Assembly: GCF_000972845.2 (NCBI RefSeq)
Contig: NC_040018.1
Coordinates: 14,481,157-14,545,156, forward strand
Direction: 5' to 3'
Source of the DNA: Larimichthys crocea
Lineage: Eukaryota > Chordata > Actinopteri > Sciaenidae
Length of the DNA stretch: 64,000 bases
The notes beneath the pieces are model-generated. The model had not been told where the DNA came from and searched no databases. It was given only the letters and a program-made list of their open reading frames with translations. Shown here piece by piece: positions 37,954 through 51,183 of this stretch. The stretch's first letter is position 1. Every line of letters starts with the position of its first letter. Both the position numbers and the translations under genes were made by a program.

Positions 37954-40550
37954 TAGAAAAGGTGGTAAAATAATGGCAACAAAAGACCTGTTCATTTCAT
38001 AATATAGAAAGCAGACTTGGTGGTATAATACCTGAATGGTAGCAATGTCCATTATCGTTAGTTAGTTCACTCCAGGTGATTCCTCATGCTGTATAGCTTT
38101 CATTTATATCCTGAGATAATGGTCAACATATGATGACAAAAATGGACATGAGGATGGACGTGTCACTTTACTCCTCACTGATCAGATGGGTGATACCAAA
38201 AAAGAAACAGAATTTTTAGAAAACTCCTTTTTGCTGAAAACTGTTGGTTACAGCTTTGTTGAAAAGCTCTAAAAATCTTGTCTACACCACACACAACTCA
38301 GCCTCATTTTCCACCTGTCACCTGAGTCTACAAATGAATGTTAGTTATGTATATCTGTAAAGCATCATGTTATAACCGTGTCATGAATTATACATCAGTC
38401 TTAAAATGCACTTTTTATTTAAAACAGGTTATTATAGACTACTGAGGTTCATAAGAAATGCCACTCACTTCTTAAAGCAGACTATATAGGATATAATATT
38501 TTATAGGCTATATAAATCAAAGCCTGTATCAATATAAGGTGTGTATGCAGCTGTGTGGAGAGTGTGGCATGTGATTGTTTACGTGCACGCCTTATGGAGG
38601 TGCAAACAGCTGTCTGCTGGCTGATGTTGTGCGCTGCAATGTCAGAAACAGTCATTTATATGCACCTGGAGCAAAGATATCTCAAGCGTCTCTGTCTTAT
38701 GATTCAAATCAAGCCGCCTATGTTACCATAGCCTCTAGATGTTCATTCGGGAAGGGCACAGAGAAATAAACAAGGTAACGCAGCCAGAGCGGTTCTGACA
38801 TTTAACTGAATTCTAATAGAAAGTGACAGGAGAGTGACATTAAATGAAATTCATACAGGGCATCTAGAACAACCAATGTGTGAGGGACAAACAAACAAGG
38901 GGTAGAGATGTTCACACTAACAGTGAGACATTCTCGCTTAAACACAACAACAGACATGTAGTTGAATATTTCCCCCATTAAAAAGGCAAAAGCCTGTAAT
39001 ACTTAAAAAAAATCGGCTAACCTCATTTTCAACATGTATTTTTTTTTTTTTATTAATCACCACCGACTGTGATCTTTTACTTCATCAACAGCGATAAATG
39101 TATTGTGTATTCTTCTTCTTTGTAGATCCGTGATCATAATATAATCTAAAGTTTGAATTGCTACAGACAGAAGACACACCTTCTCCCTGCATAGTGCAGA
39201 ATAAAATTAACTGTGGTCTAACAGCGCAGTGAAAGTGAATGACAAAACGTTTATTTTTGCTTCAAACCAGCTTCAGTCATGGACAAAGAAGTGTTTGGAT
39301 GTGCTACAGAATCAGAATCTTTCTGGTGAAGTGTATAAGTAGATGGCTGATGTGGATGGATTGGCAGCCTGAGAGTTGGAAATGAATCACCTACACTGGC
39401 TATGTAATCTATCACATCAGATAGTCACAGGTTTTTATCTAATTTACAACATGTGTCAGTGTCACTGGTGTTTACAGCATATTAGAGGCAGGTAGAAGAA
39501 CAAACTAGTGGCCTTGGAGGTCTGCCAAATAGAGGTCACTAAATCTCATTCAAACCTTCCTTAAAAACACAAAGCACCTGCAGTGTCACTGCTCTGGCTC
39601 ATTTCACTACTGTTGATAGAAAGGTTTCAAATGCACAAACAATGGCAAGTACTCATCCTGAGACTCAACAGCTTGTTACTGTCTACTTAAAAATACACTC
39701 TGAATTCGAGCTGATACGATTAATACATTAGCTGATGAACAGAAAATTAAATAACAACTTTTTTGATATTTTATTATTTGTCTCAGTAAAACATGTAAAT
39801 GTGATGATATGATGCCTCTGTTATACATCAGTGTTAAATAACTTTGGACAGCAGCTGCTATCCATTCTGAGAAACTGTGGTACACCTTTTTTACTATTTT
39901 GTGTCAATTCATAGACTAAATTAATTATTTGATCAATCTGTTAATCAATAAAATAATTGGCAGATTGAACGATAATTAAAATAATACCACCTAATATTTC
40001 TTCTTCACTTTCAGAATACCAACAGAGAGCTGGGGAGGGAAATTTCTAAGGGTAATGAAGTGTACCTTTTAATCAGTGTTCATGTTTGTCCATTAGTCAT
40101 CCTTTTTATGACGGTGATTCCCCATTTTATCAAACGCAAAGTCATGTCTTCAGTAGCACAAAAACTGGTCACATACTAGCTGTCTCTAAGATCCAGGGAC
40201 ATTAAAACATTTTCCCTCTATCAGAGATCTGCCTTGGGGTAAAAAACTATACAGTATTCTTTCATAGAGAAAATGCTGTGCAGCTTTAACATGTAATCTG
40301 AACTGAAATATTTTAACAGACCGCCCTTTCTAAAAGGTATAGCATATCATATTTGGGTAGATGAAAATTCCACCTCCCAGGAGAACATTAACCAGAGAAA
40401 TATTATGCGTCTATTACAGGTCAAACAACATGACTGGGATAAGGTGAGACTAAAACATTGTGAATGCACCGCTTTGATGTAACAAGTGTTAAATGATGTG
40501 CTGTGGAGCAGAAAGGCCATTCAGAGGCATTAAAGTGTGGGTCATCTTAC

Positions 40551-40624
40551 CCGGGAGGACTCATAGGAGGGACTGGACTCGCCACCTGGGGCCCACGACG
40601 CTTGGTTGGTCCGCTCCTCCATAC
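40551..40624 (-). CDS. tcf12: tcf12 coding exon 3
   Basis: This 74-nt exon has a TGACAG acceptor and a GTAAGA donor, and runs from phase 1 to phase 0. It encodes (G)MEERTNQASWAPGGESSPSY then ESSR, matching the TCF12 pattern [24 protein letters not shown] from memory: the acidic DER/EER start, the single Trp and the PSYxSSR end are kept. It lies in the Ser/Gly-rich linker just after activation domain 1. The flanking introns are about 10.0 kb (5' side) and 5.9 kb (3' side). Confidence 0.94.
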
Positions 40625-43280
40625 CTGTCAGAGAAAGAGATGCACAACTCAGTCAGCAAGTCAAGATTTTCACATAGTTCAATGTACATACAATGAAGAG
40701 GAAGGTAGCAACTAAATCACAAGACAATACCGGTGTAGTCCTTAGTGTCTCCTGTCACATCTCTTTTTTCCCACAGGTTCCCTGAATGTTACTTTTCAAG
40801 ATAAAAGAACATGCTGTTTGTTGGTCGATCTATTTAAATAATGCCAGTATAGGTGAAACCATTATGTGATTTAGTGATTTTGGTAATACATTTGCTTGTG
40901 CCAGCTTGTTAAATGAGTGTGTGTTCTGCTTTTCTATGTTTTATATCACTGTAAAATTAAATATCTTTGTCTCTGTCTTGTTTTCTCAAGACATGTAAAG
41001 ACATGTCATGTTGCACTTTTTGCTGGAATTTTCACAGATTTCCAAAATGTATGTTTATTAAAAAAAAAAAAAATCAAAGAACAAACTGTCGTTGCTGCCC
41101 TAATTAGCAGCCAAAACACGCCTGACAGCTGCTTAACACTTCACTTAACAGAGAGTTAAAACAAACGTTTAAATGGGATACTTTACAAAGGCATTTATTA
41201 CTCTGTGTGTGCCTGTCAAACATAGTAGTCAAACCTTGAAATTCACTTCCACTTTTTCAGGATGACCTGCATAAACATTGCAGATGCTACAGATAATTAA
41301 AAGGAGAGACAAACTGTATGCGATATCTAAAGTCTGAGTAACATCTAACTCAAAGTGTAACAGTTGAAGTTACACCGAAAAGTGACTAATTAATCTTTTC
41401 AAAAGTTAAACACAAAAATCCCATGGTGTCATTTAGTTTGCTTTGCCTAAATCATGGCCATGAATAAACACTGTTTTACGTGCTTCAGTTCACCCAAAAA
41501 CAACTGAAAACATGATTTGGCACTGATGTATGCCAGGCTACTTTCAAACAGCTGAGCACTAAAACTTGATAAAATTCATTTTTAAATGAAAGAAAACCTC
41601 TATGTTTCGAAAGTCAAACAGATAAACAAATAAAATCAATAACTCCAACCAACTGCAAAGCAAGACCATCTGGCATATATTGAAAAATATAATATCTGAT
41701 CTTTAAAATCTAATTTATGTGATATAGTCTGTAAACATATTTGATGCCTCAATTGTTCTTGCTGTTTGAAACAATATTGTGTTGCAGTAAAAGCCAAAGT
41801 CCCCACAAACAAAACATAATTGCAGAGCGGGTACAGCATCAACATTCTCTAAGTTATTGATTGTCCCTGTTGTAATTTCATCTGTCTCAGCAAAATGCAA
41901 TATCATTTGTTCATTTTTAGCTTCAAATAACAAAATATCAGATTTAAAGAAATTGTGTATACCCAGAAAAATAATAAAATAGAAAGCAGCAAACAAAGCC
42001 TTTTAATATTAAGAATATTTGTAACTTTAAAAATTATATTCACCGAGGTGCCTTCACGCTGCAAGGTCGGGCAAACAATCCAAGACAACGAATTTACAAG
42101 ACTGAAACAAACAAACTCTAAGAAAAGCAGAAGTAGGATCTGCAAAGCAAAAACCAAGAAGAGCCTGTAAACACAGATCAAAATGTGGCACAAATTCAAA
42201 GTAGAGCTCAACAAACTGACTACAGCTAATGATTCCCTTTAACTAGGCTCAAAGAAGCTAAACCGCTACATCTCATAATGGGCACTTTGATAATGAGAAC
42301 TGATGAAAAGACACTATGACCGGTTTTAATGATGATGACTATGATTAATACATTTTAATATGATTGTACCTGCAATTATGTGATAATTAAATTTAACTGA
42401 ACATTACCCAATCTGAAAACCAGTGTGGGTGATTCATTTCCAACTGTCATGTCACTGCCAATCAGTTCTCATCAGGAATCTAATTATACACTTCACCAGA
42501 AAGTCAGTGACGTTTCTCGAACCAGAAGTCATGCTCCAGTGAGCAGCGTTAAAGATGAGTTTCATCCTGACAAACATGTTGTTTTACTAACACCCACAAG
42601 ATTCATTTCCTCTTCAGAAATACTGTTATATAGTATACTGTATAGTCAACTGTCTCCCTCATCAATTGCCTGTGTTATTATCCACATTCATAACTGTGAT
42701 TGCTATGAATTTTACTTCTGTACGTGGATCTGAATTTTGGTCCTGTGACATATTGTGGGCCAATTGAGGCCTTTTACACACTGAATGTAACAATGGTCAG
42801 TGTTTGCTCTCTGGGCCACGGGCTGTCATCTCGTCTGATTACCATCTCCTACCAGGGCTCAAGGGTCCCCTCTCTTCTCCAAGCACAGACAAGGCAGCAC
42901 AATAAGATTACTCACTGACACAAGAGGCAAGAAAAAAACCCACAAAAACACACACAAATGCACCGGCTGTAGTTTAGGTCTACTATATTGGGAGGATGCG
43001 TCTCCAGATGCACAAAATTCTACAACAGAAAAACGACACTGATTCTCCTTCTTGTGCGAAAAAAATTAAGTCGCAGTGAAGAACCTACAAAGATTTATCA
43101 CCTAGCTCTGCAGCTCTATTGATCTTTTTAAGCCTGTTTTAGCTCAGTTTTGGATTTACAGCCACAATAAAAAAAAATCTCATGCATCAAAAAAAAAAGC
43201 TCAGATAACCCAAATGTACCCTACCTTCACTGCACCAACCTGCAGGTGGACGAAGTTGGCGAACACACATGATGAACATA

Positions 43281-43310
43281 CACTCAATCAGTTTATTAGG
43301 GACACCTTTA
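43281..43310. repeat. Fragment of a widespread fish repeat end
   Basis: CAGTTTATTAGGGACACC resembles the TTTATTAGGTACACC end of a common teleost DNA-element family. No partner end was found. Confidence 0.35.
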
Positions 43311-44699
43311 TAACACTTATAACACATACAGCAAGGTTATACAGTAATTCAAGGTTTTTGTTGAAACTGTTTGTTAGTTTTGGAGGATGAACGTTTGTTG
43401 TGAGGTATTTCTAATATTTGTCCTCACCATTGAAATCATTGAAACTGCATCTCAGAAGCAACTTTCAGTTGTGGTTATTCTCTAACAACTTAATAAAAGA
43501 TTTACAAAAACCAAAAAAAAAAACTTACTTGACTTGGTAATATTTAGCTACATTTTGAGTCAGTTTTAAAGAAGAACAAGTGAACATAACAAAGCCTTAA
43601 ATGAAAGACGGCTACACTAGAGGAAGACACGTGATGGAAATGCTCGTTTTTCTATCTTGCTTGGTGGTCCTGCTCACAACTCCCTAAAACTGCTTGACGA
43701 CTCAATATTATGCATTTTACTTGACTGATCCAGTCACGCAATCAAGTTTGAGATGGAAGTTGCAGAGTGCAGGTCTGTCAAAAAAAGAAAAAAATGATAT
43801 TCAGCAATTTTATTACAGGCCATATGGTAGATACATTTTGTATCCTTGAATGTCCTTAAAGTGTGGTGACCCTCAAGAATTTTTATACCCTGCATAAATT
43901 AGAGGTGTACTAACAGTATCTGTATTGCTGAGATGTCACAATTCAGCACACGCGAAACAAATCACAATATAAAACCTGTCTGCTGCGGAAACATGTCTCC
44001 TAATGTGTGGCTATTTTTAAGATCATTATTTAGAGGAGCGACCTTGGTTATGGAGGTAAAATGTCATTCTGCTACACAGTACTGACTATACCATAACCTA
44101 TGTATCGCAATGAGGAGAAATATGTCAAACGAAGCGGCTGGCTTCAAAAGATGAATAAAACTGGCCTAATGATATACATATACATATTTATACTGTTGTA
44201 AATCTGTGGTAATGGTTTGATGGTCAGGGCAAGCACAGAGTGTAGCTATCATAACGGACTCCTCTTTTCTCACTGTCTCTGCTGGGTCATTCATAAACAG
44301 CTGCGCCCTCCCAAAGCTCCCAACTCAGCAAAAAATCGTCCAACAGGAAGACTAAGGTCTTCTCTGTCTAAAGAATTGCAAAACCTTACTGATATCGTAC
44401 TGATATTTGGAGCCAGTGCCAGTATCCAAACTACAGGTCTACAATCTATTTTCTCCATTGAGGGTGCTTTCACATATAACCTGCTGCATGCTCCTCTCAT
44501 TTAGTTTGTGTGAAAGCTGTCAATCAAACTCTCTCGCAATAAACCCCTCCGTTATATTGCAGAGCATGTCATCGTTTTCATTCCGTCTCGACCTGTTTGT
44601 CATTATTCATAGGATGCAGCTGATTTGAAGTCCAATAATAAAAATAAACATAAATATACAAAATAAGAAGGATTTTAAATGCAACATGACTTCTTCGTC

Positions 44700-45060
44700 T
44701 TAACAGACGGCTTTACATTACACCGATAGCGTCTCTCCGCTGGCTTCCTGTTCGTTTTAGAATTGATTTTAAGATTTTACTGATCACCTTTAAAGCCCTC
44801 CAGGGTCTGGCTCCATGCTGCATAACAGACATGTTGACCCTTTATGAGCCAGCCTGCTGCCTTAGATCCTCAGGTGAGGCCTTTGTGGCTATTCTAAAGT
44901 CGAGGCTTAAATCTAAAGGTGACATCAGGACCCCTTGACTTTGGACCGCCCTGCCTGAGGGAAAAAAGGCTCACAGAACCAGTGGTTTCTTTTAAATCAC
45001 TTCTTAAAGCACACTTTTATTATTTCCCCATGTGGGTCCATGTTGCACTGTTGATGAAGG
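44700..45060 (+). pseudogene. Decayed LINE 3' coding fragment
   Basis: Through several frame changes the translated pieces correspond to the C-terminal part typical of L2-like LINE ORF2 proteins: a segment like SPLASCSF-IDFKILLITFKALQGLAPC, then PACCLRSSG, then a final FKSLLKAHFYYF. Stops and frameshifts show it is long dead. The orientation is plus, opposite to tcf12. Confidence 0.6.
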
Positions 45061-48000
45061 ATCATGACATCACCAAAACTGTCCAATCAGTGAGTTACCT
45101 GTCAGTCTGTATAACTCCATGTTTACTCCTCTCGGTTTGTTTGTAGCGTACACATGAACCAGTTCAGACCAAATGAACCGAACTACAACAACCTGAATCA
45201 CATCACTGTAGTCCACATTGTGTATTAAATAACCAACTTACCAGTGCCTTTATTGTTGTTGATATCAATTATTACATACATAGAAAGCAGAGTGATAATC
45301 TATTTTTCACTCATGATAAACTGGATCTGTTTATGACTTGCCACAAAATACCTAAAAATAGTATAAGTTTTATTCATTGGGAGTTTAGACTGTAATTTGT
45401 ATATGAAGTAAAGACAGAAATAGAGGAATTACAGATTAAACCAAATGGGCTCTTGATAATAATACAGAAAATTATAATAAATCACTTCTAACACAGTTAA
45501 AAACCCCAACAATGTTGGATACTTTCATTCTTAATACACTTGCTCACAAACCTCAAGATCAGGCATTACAAGACATTAGATATTTATGCATTTACATCCA
45601 TTTAAAATGGCCAAACAATTTTAGGACATACAGCAAGGGAGAACAAACACTTTACAACATAAACTGGGGGTTTAATGTGCTTTTCTTAAACATCTTTACA
45701 TACATTCAGACATTAGGGTCGACTTCATCTATGAACAGCCGAGTTTGATTGAGGATAAAACCTATTAAAATCCAATACCTTCTGAGATCACATACTTCCC
45801 ATCACTCAACAACAGTTGGCAGCAAAACTACAGGCCTAAAGGGGTGAGGGGGTGAAAAAAAAGAAAAGGCTTCTGGTCCTGGCGGCATCTTGACTAAAAT
45901 GAGAAATGAGAAATGTCAGTCATTTAAAAACTAGTTAACCTGATCCCCAAAATAAATATGTTTCCTATGACCCAAAATATTTGAATGTTCCTTATGCCTA
46001 AACACACTGATGGAGGGTTTATATTATAAGAATATGAAAATATATATGTGTGACTGCTACAGGGTAAATCATGTCAGCTTTATAACACCATATCAAACAA
46101 CAGGCCATATTCACAGTCTGGAAAGCTGAACTGATGTCCATGTTAATGTTAACAAATCCAGCTTTGCTGATTTACATAGAGCCTTTGGCTTTATTTGCCA
46201 TAATGGTTTCCTGTATAAATGAACTGAGAGCAGTTCCAATAGTGAAACCAATGACTTCATCAAACACATGTATACAAATAATGATTGTGAAGTAAAAACT
46301 GGATTGAGATGAAGCAAACCATTTTTACAGGCACACAGGGCCGGACAGAGCTGATGTCTGTGTTTAAATGAGACTAACATGCCATCATTTAGAGCAATAC
46401 TCTAACAGCTCTCTTAACTGCATGTCACAACAATGGCTACAAAAAACAGGATGAACGACCATGCATGAGAAACTGATGGTCGATATACAGTTAACACTTT
46501 ATTATTAAAGTTGAACAAGTTTATAGAAATCTCAAAAAAACAACAAAAAAAACAGACAAAGAGACAAAAAAAGATGTTACCAGAATAGAAAATAAACGTC
46601 AATGCATGCTGAGGTCTCTGTTGTAAATACTGTACTTCAACACTATAAAGTACAGTAAATGTGGTCCAGAGATAACCAATGAATGTGTGTAGGTGTTGTT
46701 TATTTGTTTAGATCGCACACATTCTCTGAATTACTATCATTTCCAGTAATTGTTGCGGGGGTTATGCTTGTGTGGTTTCACCTTATTTACCTGTTCACTT
46801 GGATTCAGACAAAAAAGGTGGCTCGAATATTTTTTTTTATAGGTAATTCACTCTAAATTAACTGTATATTGAACCACTTTCAGAGAGTTAGACAAATCAA
46901 CATGTACTGCTAAGCTGCAACCTAAGCTTACTTGATTTCTCATATAATCTGGACGCTCAAACCAGCATTTTAATAGCTTTACATTAGAAGTTTTTTATCC
47001 ATTATGACTGTATTATTTACTAAATAATAATATAACATTATTATATTATAGACTTGTTGTTGCTTCATGTGCAGAACAATGGTTTTATTGTATGTTTTAT
47101 TGTATTCATCCTCCCTCTTACAGATTCAGTTCACTTGTTCCGTTAAACAAGGAGGTGAATCTATGAAGTTAGCTCATAGTGTATTTCTCATGCTAAAAAT
47201 CTGTTAATAAATAATATGATCATTCGTAACCAGTTCAAGAATTGACTCAACAAACCCTACACAAATGTACCAGTACATACCACTAAATGAAAATGACTCT
47301 TTCACCAGCAGCCACCGACTGCCCCACTACACTGAAGAGTCAATGGCCTCATCAAATTTGCATCATCAACACAGCTGGAAGGGAGAAATGATAAATCTCT
47401 GTTAGAGCCACTTTGGATATTTTTTTTCCAATCCATCTTTCTCTGGCACACTTTTGAAGGGTCTTGCCAGTCCCACTCTGCTTCAATTATCTGGCTATGC
47501 CCAGCTGAGATGCAATAATCCAAACTCTCATTCCCTGCAATTTCCACACTTCTGTCTGCACACTCACTTGCCTTATGTTCACAATCACTTATATAGGTGC
47601 TTCTTCCTCTACCTTGAGGATCAGAGACACGAGAGCACATACTGTAAGCTGAAGGAAAGAGGGATTTACTCACTATGGGCCAGATACACTTTAACCTGCT
47701 GCAGTTCATTTTTTACATAATTAATTTTTTTTTATATTTGTACATGGTAAAGGTTTCATTTTGCATAATTTAGTTTTGTAACATTAAAAAAAAAATCTAA
47801 TTAATCTAATTAATGACCTGAGGTATTTATTTGACTTTTCAGTCGTAACTCAATAAAACGTATGCGTGCGGATATTAAACAGAGGTAGATAGATAAATCA
47901 GCCAGACAGATACGGTTTATTGCAGAAACATCTGTATCAGTGCGTATGTTGGCTGACAAGAAAACAAGAAACTAGATGTGTGTCACAGTTGCATAACCTC

Positions 48001-50588
48001 TCAACCGTAGAGCAGGGTCAAGGTTATTTTTACACTGTAAATGTATCTCGTACATAACATATCTGTTAGTTGACTATCAGCAGATATATTATTATCAGAT
48101 CTCTTAAACGCCCAAATATCATGTAAACTATGAAATTACTATTATGAAATTACCTGAGATTACCATCCATTCATAAGTCAAAGGCTTGTGGCTGCATGGT
48201 TGTTTGTAATATCTGCATATCTTTCAAGTTATTGGATCAAGATGAGCCACAAAAACAATAAAAACTACAACAATTATTTTGCCTTCATTTGATGCTCTGC
48301 TGATATTTTCTCTTCTGACCACCGCCACAGAAACAACTAACCAATCCATAAGATACCAACTAACTCATCTTATGTTAAATATTTTGGATTGCGTTTGAGT
48401 TTGAAGTTTGAGGGTCTATAAGGATAATACTTAAGATCTGATTTGCCATTTACCACACTGAGATGAAGCACTGAAAACCAAACTGCTCGACTGTCCTTGC
48501 CTTTGAGTTAAATCACAGTAATAGCATGACGTTTTCATTCACACTGCAATTCAATACAATTTAAAAAAAAAAATGGGACACTGATCACATCTAAGGATTA
48601 AGAGAGCTGCAAATCAGTGTTATGAAAAAATTTACCCACCATCGTTTAAACCATTATGTGGATGTAAAATAAACAGATTATTATGGCTGTTTTTAAAACT
48701 AATCAGTTATCAATTAAGTTTAAGTTGCTGATATTCCATATAGGCCATTATAGATTAGATAGGCTCTGATTTTGATATAAGATAAGGTTATTGAACAGTT
48801 GTAATAAAGATATATGCGAGAATATTTTACAGTTGAACAGTTTTTTTTTTTAATTAAATGACAGTTAACATAAGATAATAGTACATTTCTTTAAAGAAGG
48901 ACATTTGTATAATAAAAACATATTTATGAATAAAACCATTGACTTCAATTTTGGCCAAGTATCTTTTTTTCCCCACTCGTGTTCACAAATTCTTTATAGT
49001 CGTTATTGAAAATTGTTGCAAACAGCGGTCCATATTTAGACTGTGTTACGTGTCTAAAAGACAAAGCTGGTCACCAGACAACACACAGCCATGACAATGA
49101 GCTGCAGCTGTAACACGCAATTCTCCTGATAGACTACAACTCTTTTCTGTCCAAACAGAAAGCACGGTGCTGATGTTGGGCTATTTTACAAATCAGAAAG
49201 TGCAAGGCCCAGCCTAAGGGCAGCTGTCCACATCTTACTCTATAAAAGTCATAACTATGCCTCGTCCATACGGCATGTGGATGACAGCGACGACGGTTGA
49301 GATCACTCTGGTAGACAGTCAGTATAAAGGGGATTTAGTCTGGTTTTGAAACTAACACAATATTGTGAGAAAAGTTTCATTTTACGTCATCAGTGTGTTT
49401 TAGATATGACGAATCACTTGTGAGTTGTGAGAACTTTTCATTATCCAGGATGAGAAAATATACACTGATTTTATTATACCTGTATAACCTGATACAATCC
49501 GATTAAAAATTAATAAATGCATCTTATCAATTCTCAACATTCTCGGGTTAATAAAAACACCAGAACAATGACAGTCTGAAGCCTTTGTGTCATCAAATAA
49601 AATAAACATCTTTGTGGGAACCTCACCAAGAAGGCGTGACTTTTAGAACAAACATCAGAGTTTCTTTGTCATTTTGTTTTGCTGAAGAGAGCACACACAA
49701 CATCCAACTCACTTGAATGACTAGGTATGCTAACATTCATCTCCACAGCTCCACAGTTCATGAGTGACAGCTCTGTTCTTGTTTCTTTGTCTTTTCGTTC
49801 AGTTTCCACTAAGTGTGTGTCTTTCGTTTCACAGATAAGTGACTACAACGAGGCTTTGTGGATGCACACAAAACATGCTTTCAGAAAACATAATGCTTGA
49901 TTGTTGACTTTCTTCTCTCTTTGAGACAATAGATGTGCTTCGGATTAATGTCCTGGAGCATTTTTAGTTAGAAAGCGATCCAGAATCTTAAATCTTGGCG
50001 TTAACCATAAAGATGTTCAAAGATGAAAACAAAAAACTAACAGAGAGACGGATCAATTATCAAACTGCTATCTGTACAAAGAAAAAAAAACAATTAGAGG
50101 ATGTCTCACCATCCCATTAAAATACACTACAAATCACAAGAAGCTCTGATTGTGTTTCCAAGACTCTCACTCAGACATATTAATTAACCTGATTCAGATT
50201 TTCCCTCTAACACACCCCGACAGGAACATACGGTGTTGTTTCTGTGACACTTAACAACACATCTCATCAAAGCATGCCTATTTTATGGCTTTTTTTTGGA
50301 GCTGACAGTAAGATAAAACATTCACTGCAATTATACCACGATGTCGATTAGATCAATAAATCATTTACACATGTCTACAGCCTAAACCCGTGCTTTTGTT
50401 CTACATCTTTACTACAGCTCTCCACTATAATTCCAGGTGGAGGGCTTATGTTTCAAGCACCAGATGTGAACAGTGCAGACACAAGCGTCACAGAGGAGGG
50501 GGAAAAAGAATCACATGCAATGCAAAGACTAAAAAAAAAACTAAAGAGGGGTTTCAAGTGAAATAGGTTTGAGGGGATCCGGTCCTAC

Positions 50589-50661
50589 CTGATGCACTGA
50601 ACTGACTGCTTCCAAGTGTGGTGGGCCTGTTTTTCCCTCCACTTACAGGTGGAGAGAACAT
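50589..50661 (-). CDS. tcf12: tcf12 coding exon 2 (end of activation domain 1)
   Basis: This 73-nt exon has a CCTTTTCAG acceptor and a GTAGGA donor, and runs from phase 0 to phase 1. It encodes [20 protein letters not shown] then FSAS. The order [19 protein letters not shown] is the TCF12 version (TCF4 has, from memory, SLASGHFTGS and TCF3 PASLAGAQF), so this exon is what fixes the paralogue. It directly follows the LSDLLDFS helix encoded in the preceding exon and completes the N-terminal activation region. Only 196 bp separate it from the start-codon exon. Confidence 0.96.
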
Positions 50662-50857
50662 CTGAAAAGGAAGAATATGGACATGTAGCAACAATTAGAC
50701 TCAACTGTGTTCAGATTATCAAATGCAATCATGCCTGAAGCTGCTCCACAAATCAAAAGGACAGTTTGTAAAATCTTATAAGTCAACATTAAAATGACAA
50801 TTTGTCTATTTGGTCTGCACAGAAAGAGTAATAAATAAAAAAAAAAGCCCATCATAC
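50662..50857. other. tcf12 short intron (196 bp)
   Basis: Lies between the start-codon exon and the next coding exon. The donor is GTATGA and the acceptor CCTTTTCAG, both on the minus strand. Confidence 0.85.
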
Positions 50858-50929
50858 CGCACTGAAATCCAGCAGGTCACTTAATTCCTTGTCTGTTCCA
50901 AGAGCGGCAATCCGCTGCTGAGGATTCAT
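50858..50929 (-). CDS. tcf12: tcf12 coding exon 1: start codon and AD1 helix
   Basis: The ATG is at 50929-50927. The exon itself begins at 50946 after a TTTTCTTCAG acceptor, leaving 17 nt of 5' UTR, and ends before GTATGA. It encodes MNPQQRIAALGTDKELSDLL then DFSA. GTDKELSDLLDFS is the invariant activation domain 1 helix of E-proteins. In TCF3/TCF12 its LxxLL-like face binds the KIX domain of CBP/p300 and the TAFH domain of ETO. The product acts in the nucleus as an E-box (CANNTG) binding heterodimer partner of tissue-specific bHLH factors such as MyoD, neurogenic or lymphoid factors. Because the 5' UTR is split by an intron, at least one non-coding exon lies upstream, probably in 51184-52110. 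Seven exons from here join to 190 codons without a frame error. Confidence 0.96.
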
Positions 50930-50946
50930 CCTGGCGATCTAGAAAC
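50930..50946 (-). other. tcf12: tcf12 5' UTR part of the start-codon exon
   Basis: Seventeen transcribed, untranslated bases sit between the acceptor AG (50948-50947) and the ATG. The sequence before the start is GCCAGGATG, a reasonable Kozak context with G at -3 counted from the A. Confidence 0.7.
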
Positions 50947-51046
50947 CTGAAGAAAACACAGTCCATCAGGATCAGGTCACATCTCAGCGAGGACTAGGAA
51001 ATAACCAATGCCATGAGAGCTATTTGTTATGGATGCGGAATGATCA

Positions 51047-51047
51047 T

Positions 51048-51079
<32 letters not shown>

Positions 51080-51081
51080 AA
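51047..51081. repeat. (AAAT)n microsatellite
   Basis: Eight or nine AAAT units just upstream of the tcf12 start-codon exon. Confidence 0.93.
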
Positions 51082-51160
51082 CACCACTGTGAAATAAAGT
51101 TTGCTCTTGCCATTGAAGCTTACAGAGACTTATAAATGGTGCAAACATGTAAGTTTGATT

Positions 51161-51183
51161 TTTTTTTTTTTTTTTTTTTTTTT
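51161..51183. repeat. Poly(T) tract
   Basis: About 23 T; marks the edge of the GC-richer presumed promoter block. Confidence 0.9.

Larger units (their letters stand above)
34612..40550. other. tcf12 intron (5.9 kb)
   Basis: Bounded by GTAAGA at 40550 and CCCCAG at 34612. It contains an L2-like LINE tail (about 35095-35195), a dispersed repeat (about 36283-36640), a GC-rich block (37090-37470) and short GT and AT microsatellites. No exon was recognised. Confidence 0.65.
40625..50588. other. tcf12 intron (10 kb)
   Basis: Bounded by GTAGGA at 50588 and TGACAG at 40625. It contains a short repeat fragment near 43281-43310 and a decayed LINE 3' fragment at about 44700-45060. A 135-codon minus-strand open frame (47302-47709) has no recognisable similarity. 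The rest is AT-rich with nothing I can identify. Confidence 0.65.

Noticed and set aside
47302..47709. 135-codon minus-strand open frame on the tcf12 strand
   Set aside because: No similarity I recognise. Including it would insert between the 50589 and 40624 exons, whose phases already join perfectly to give the known TCF12 sequence.
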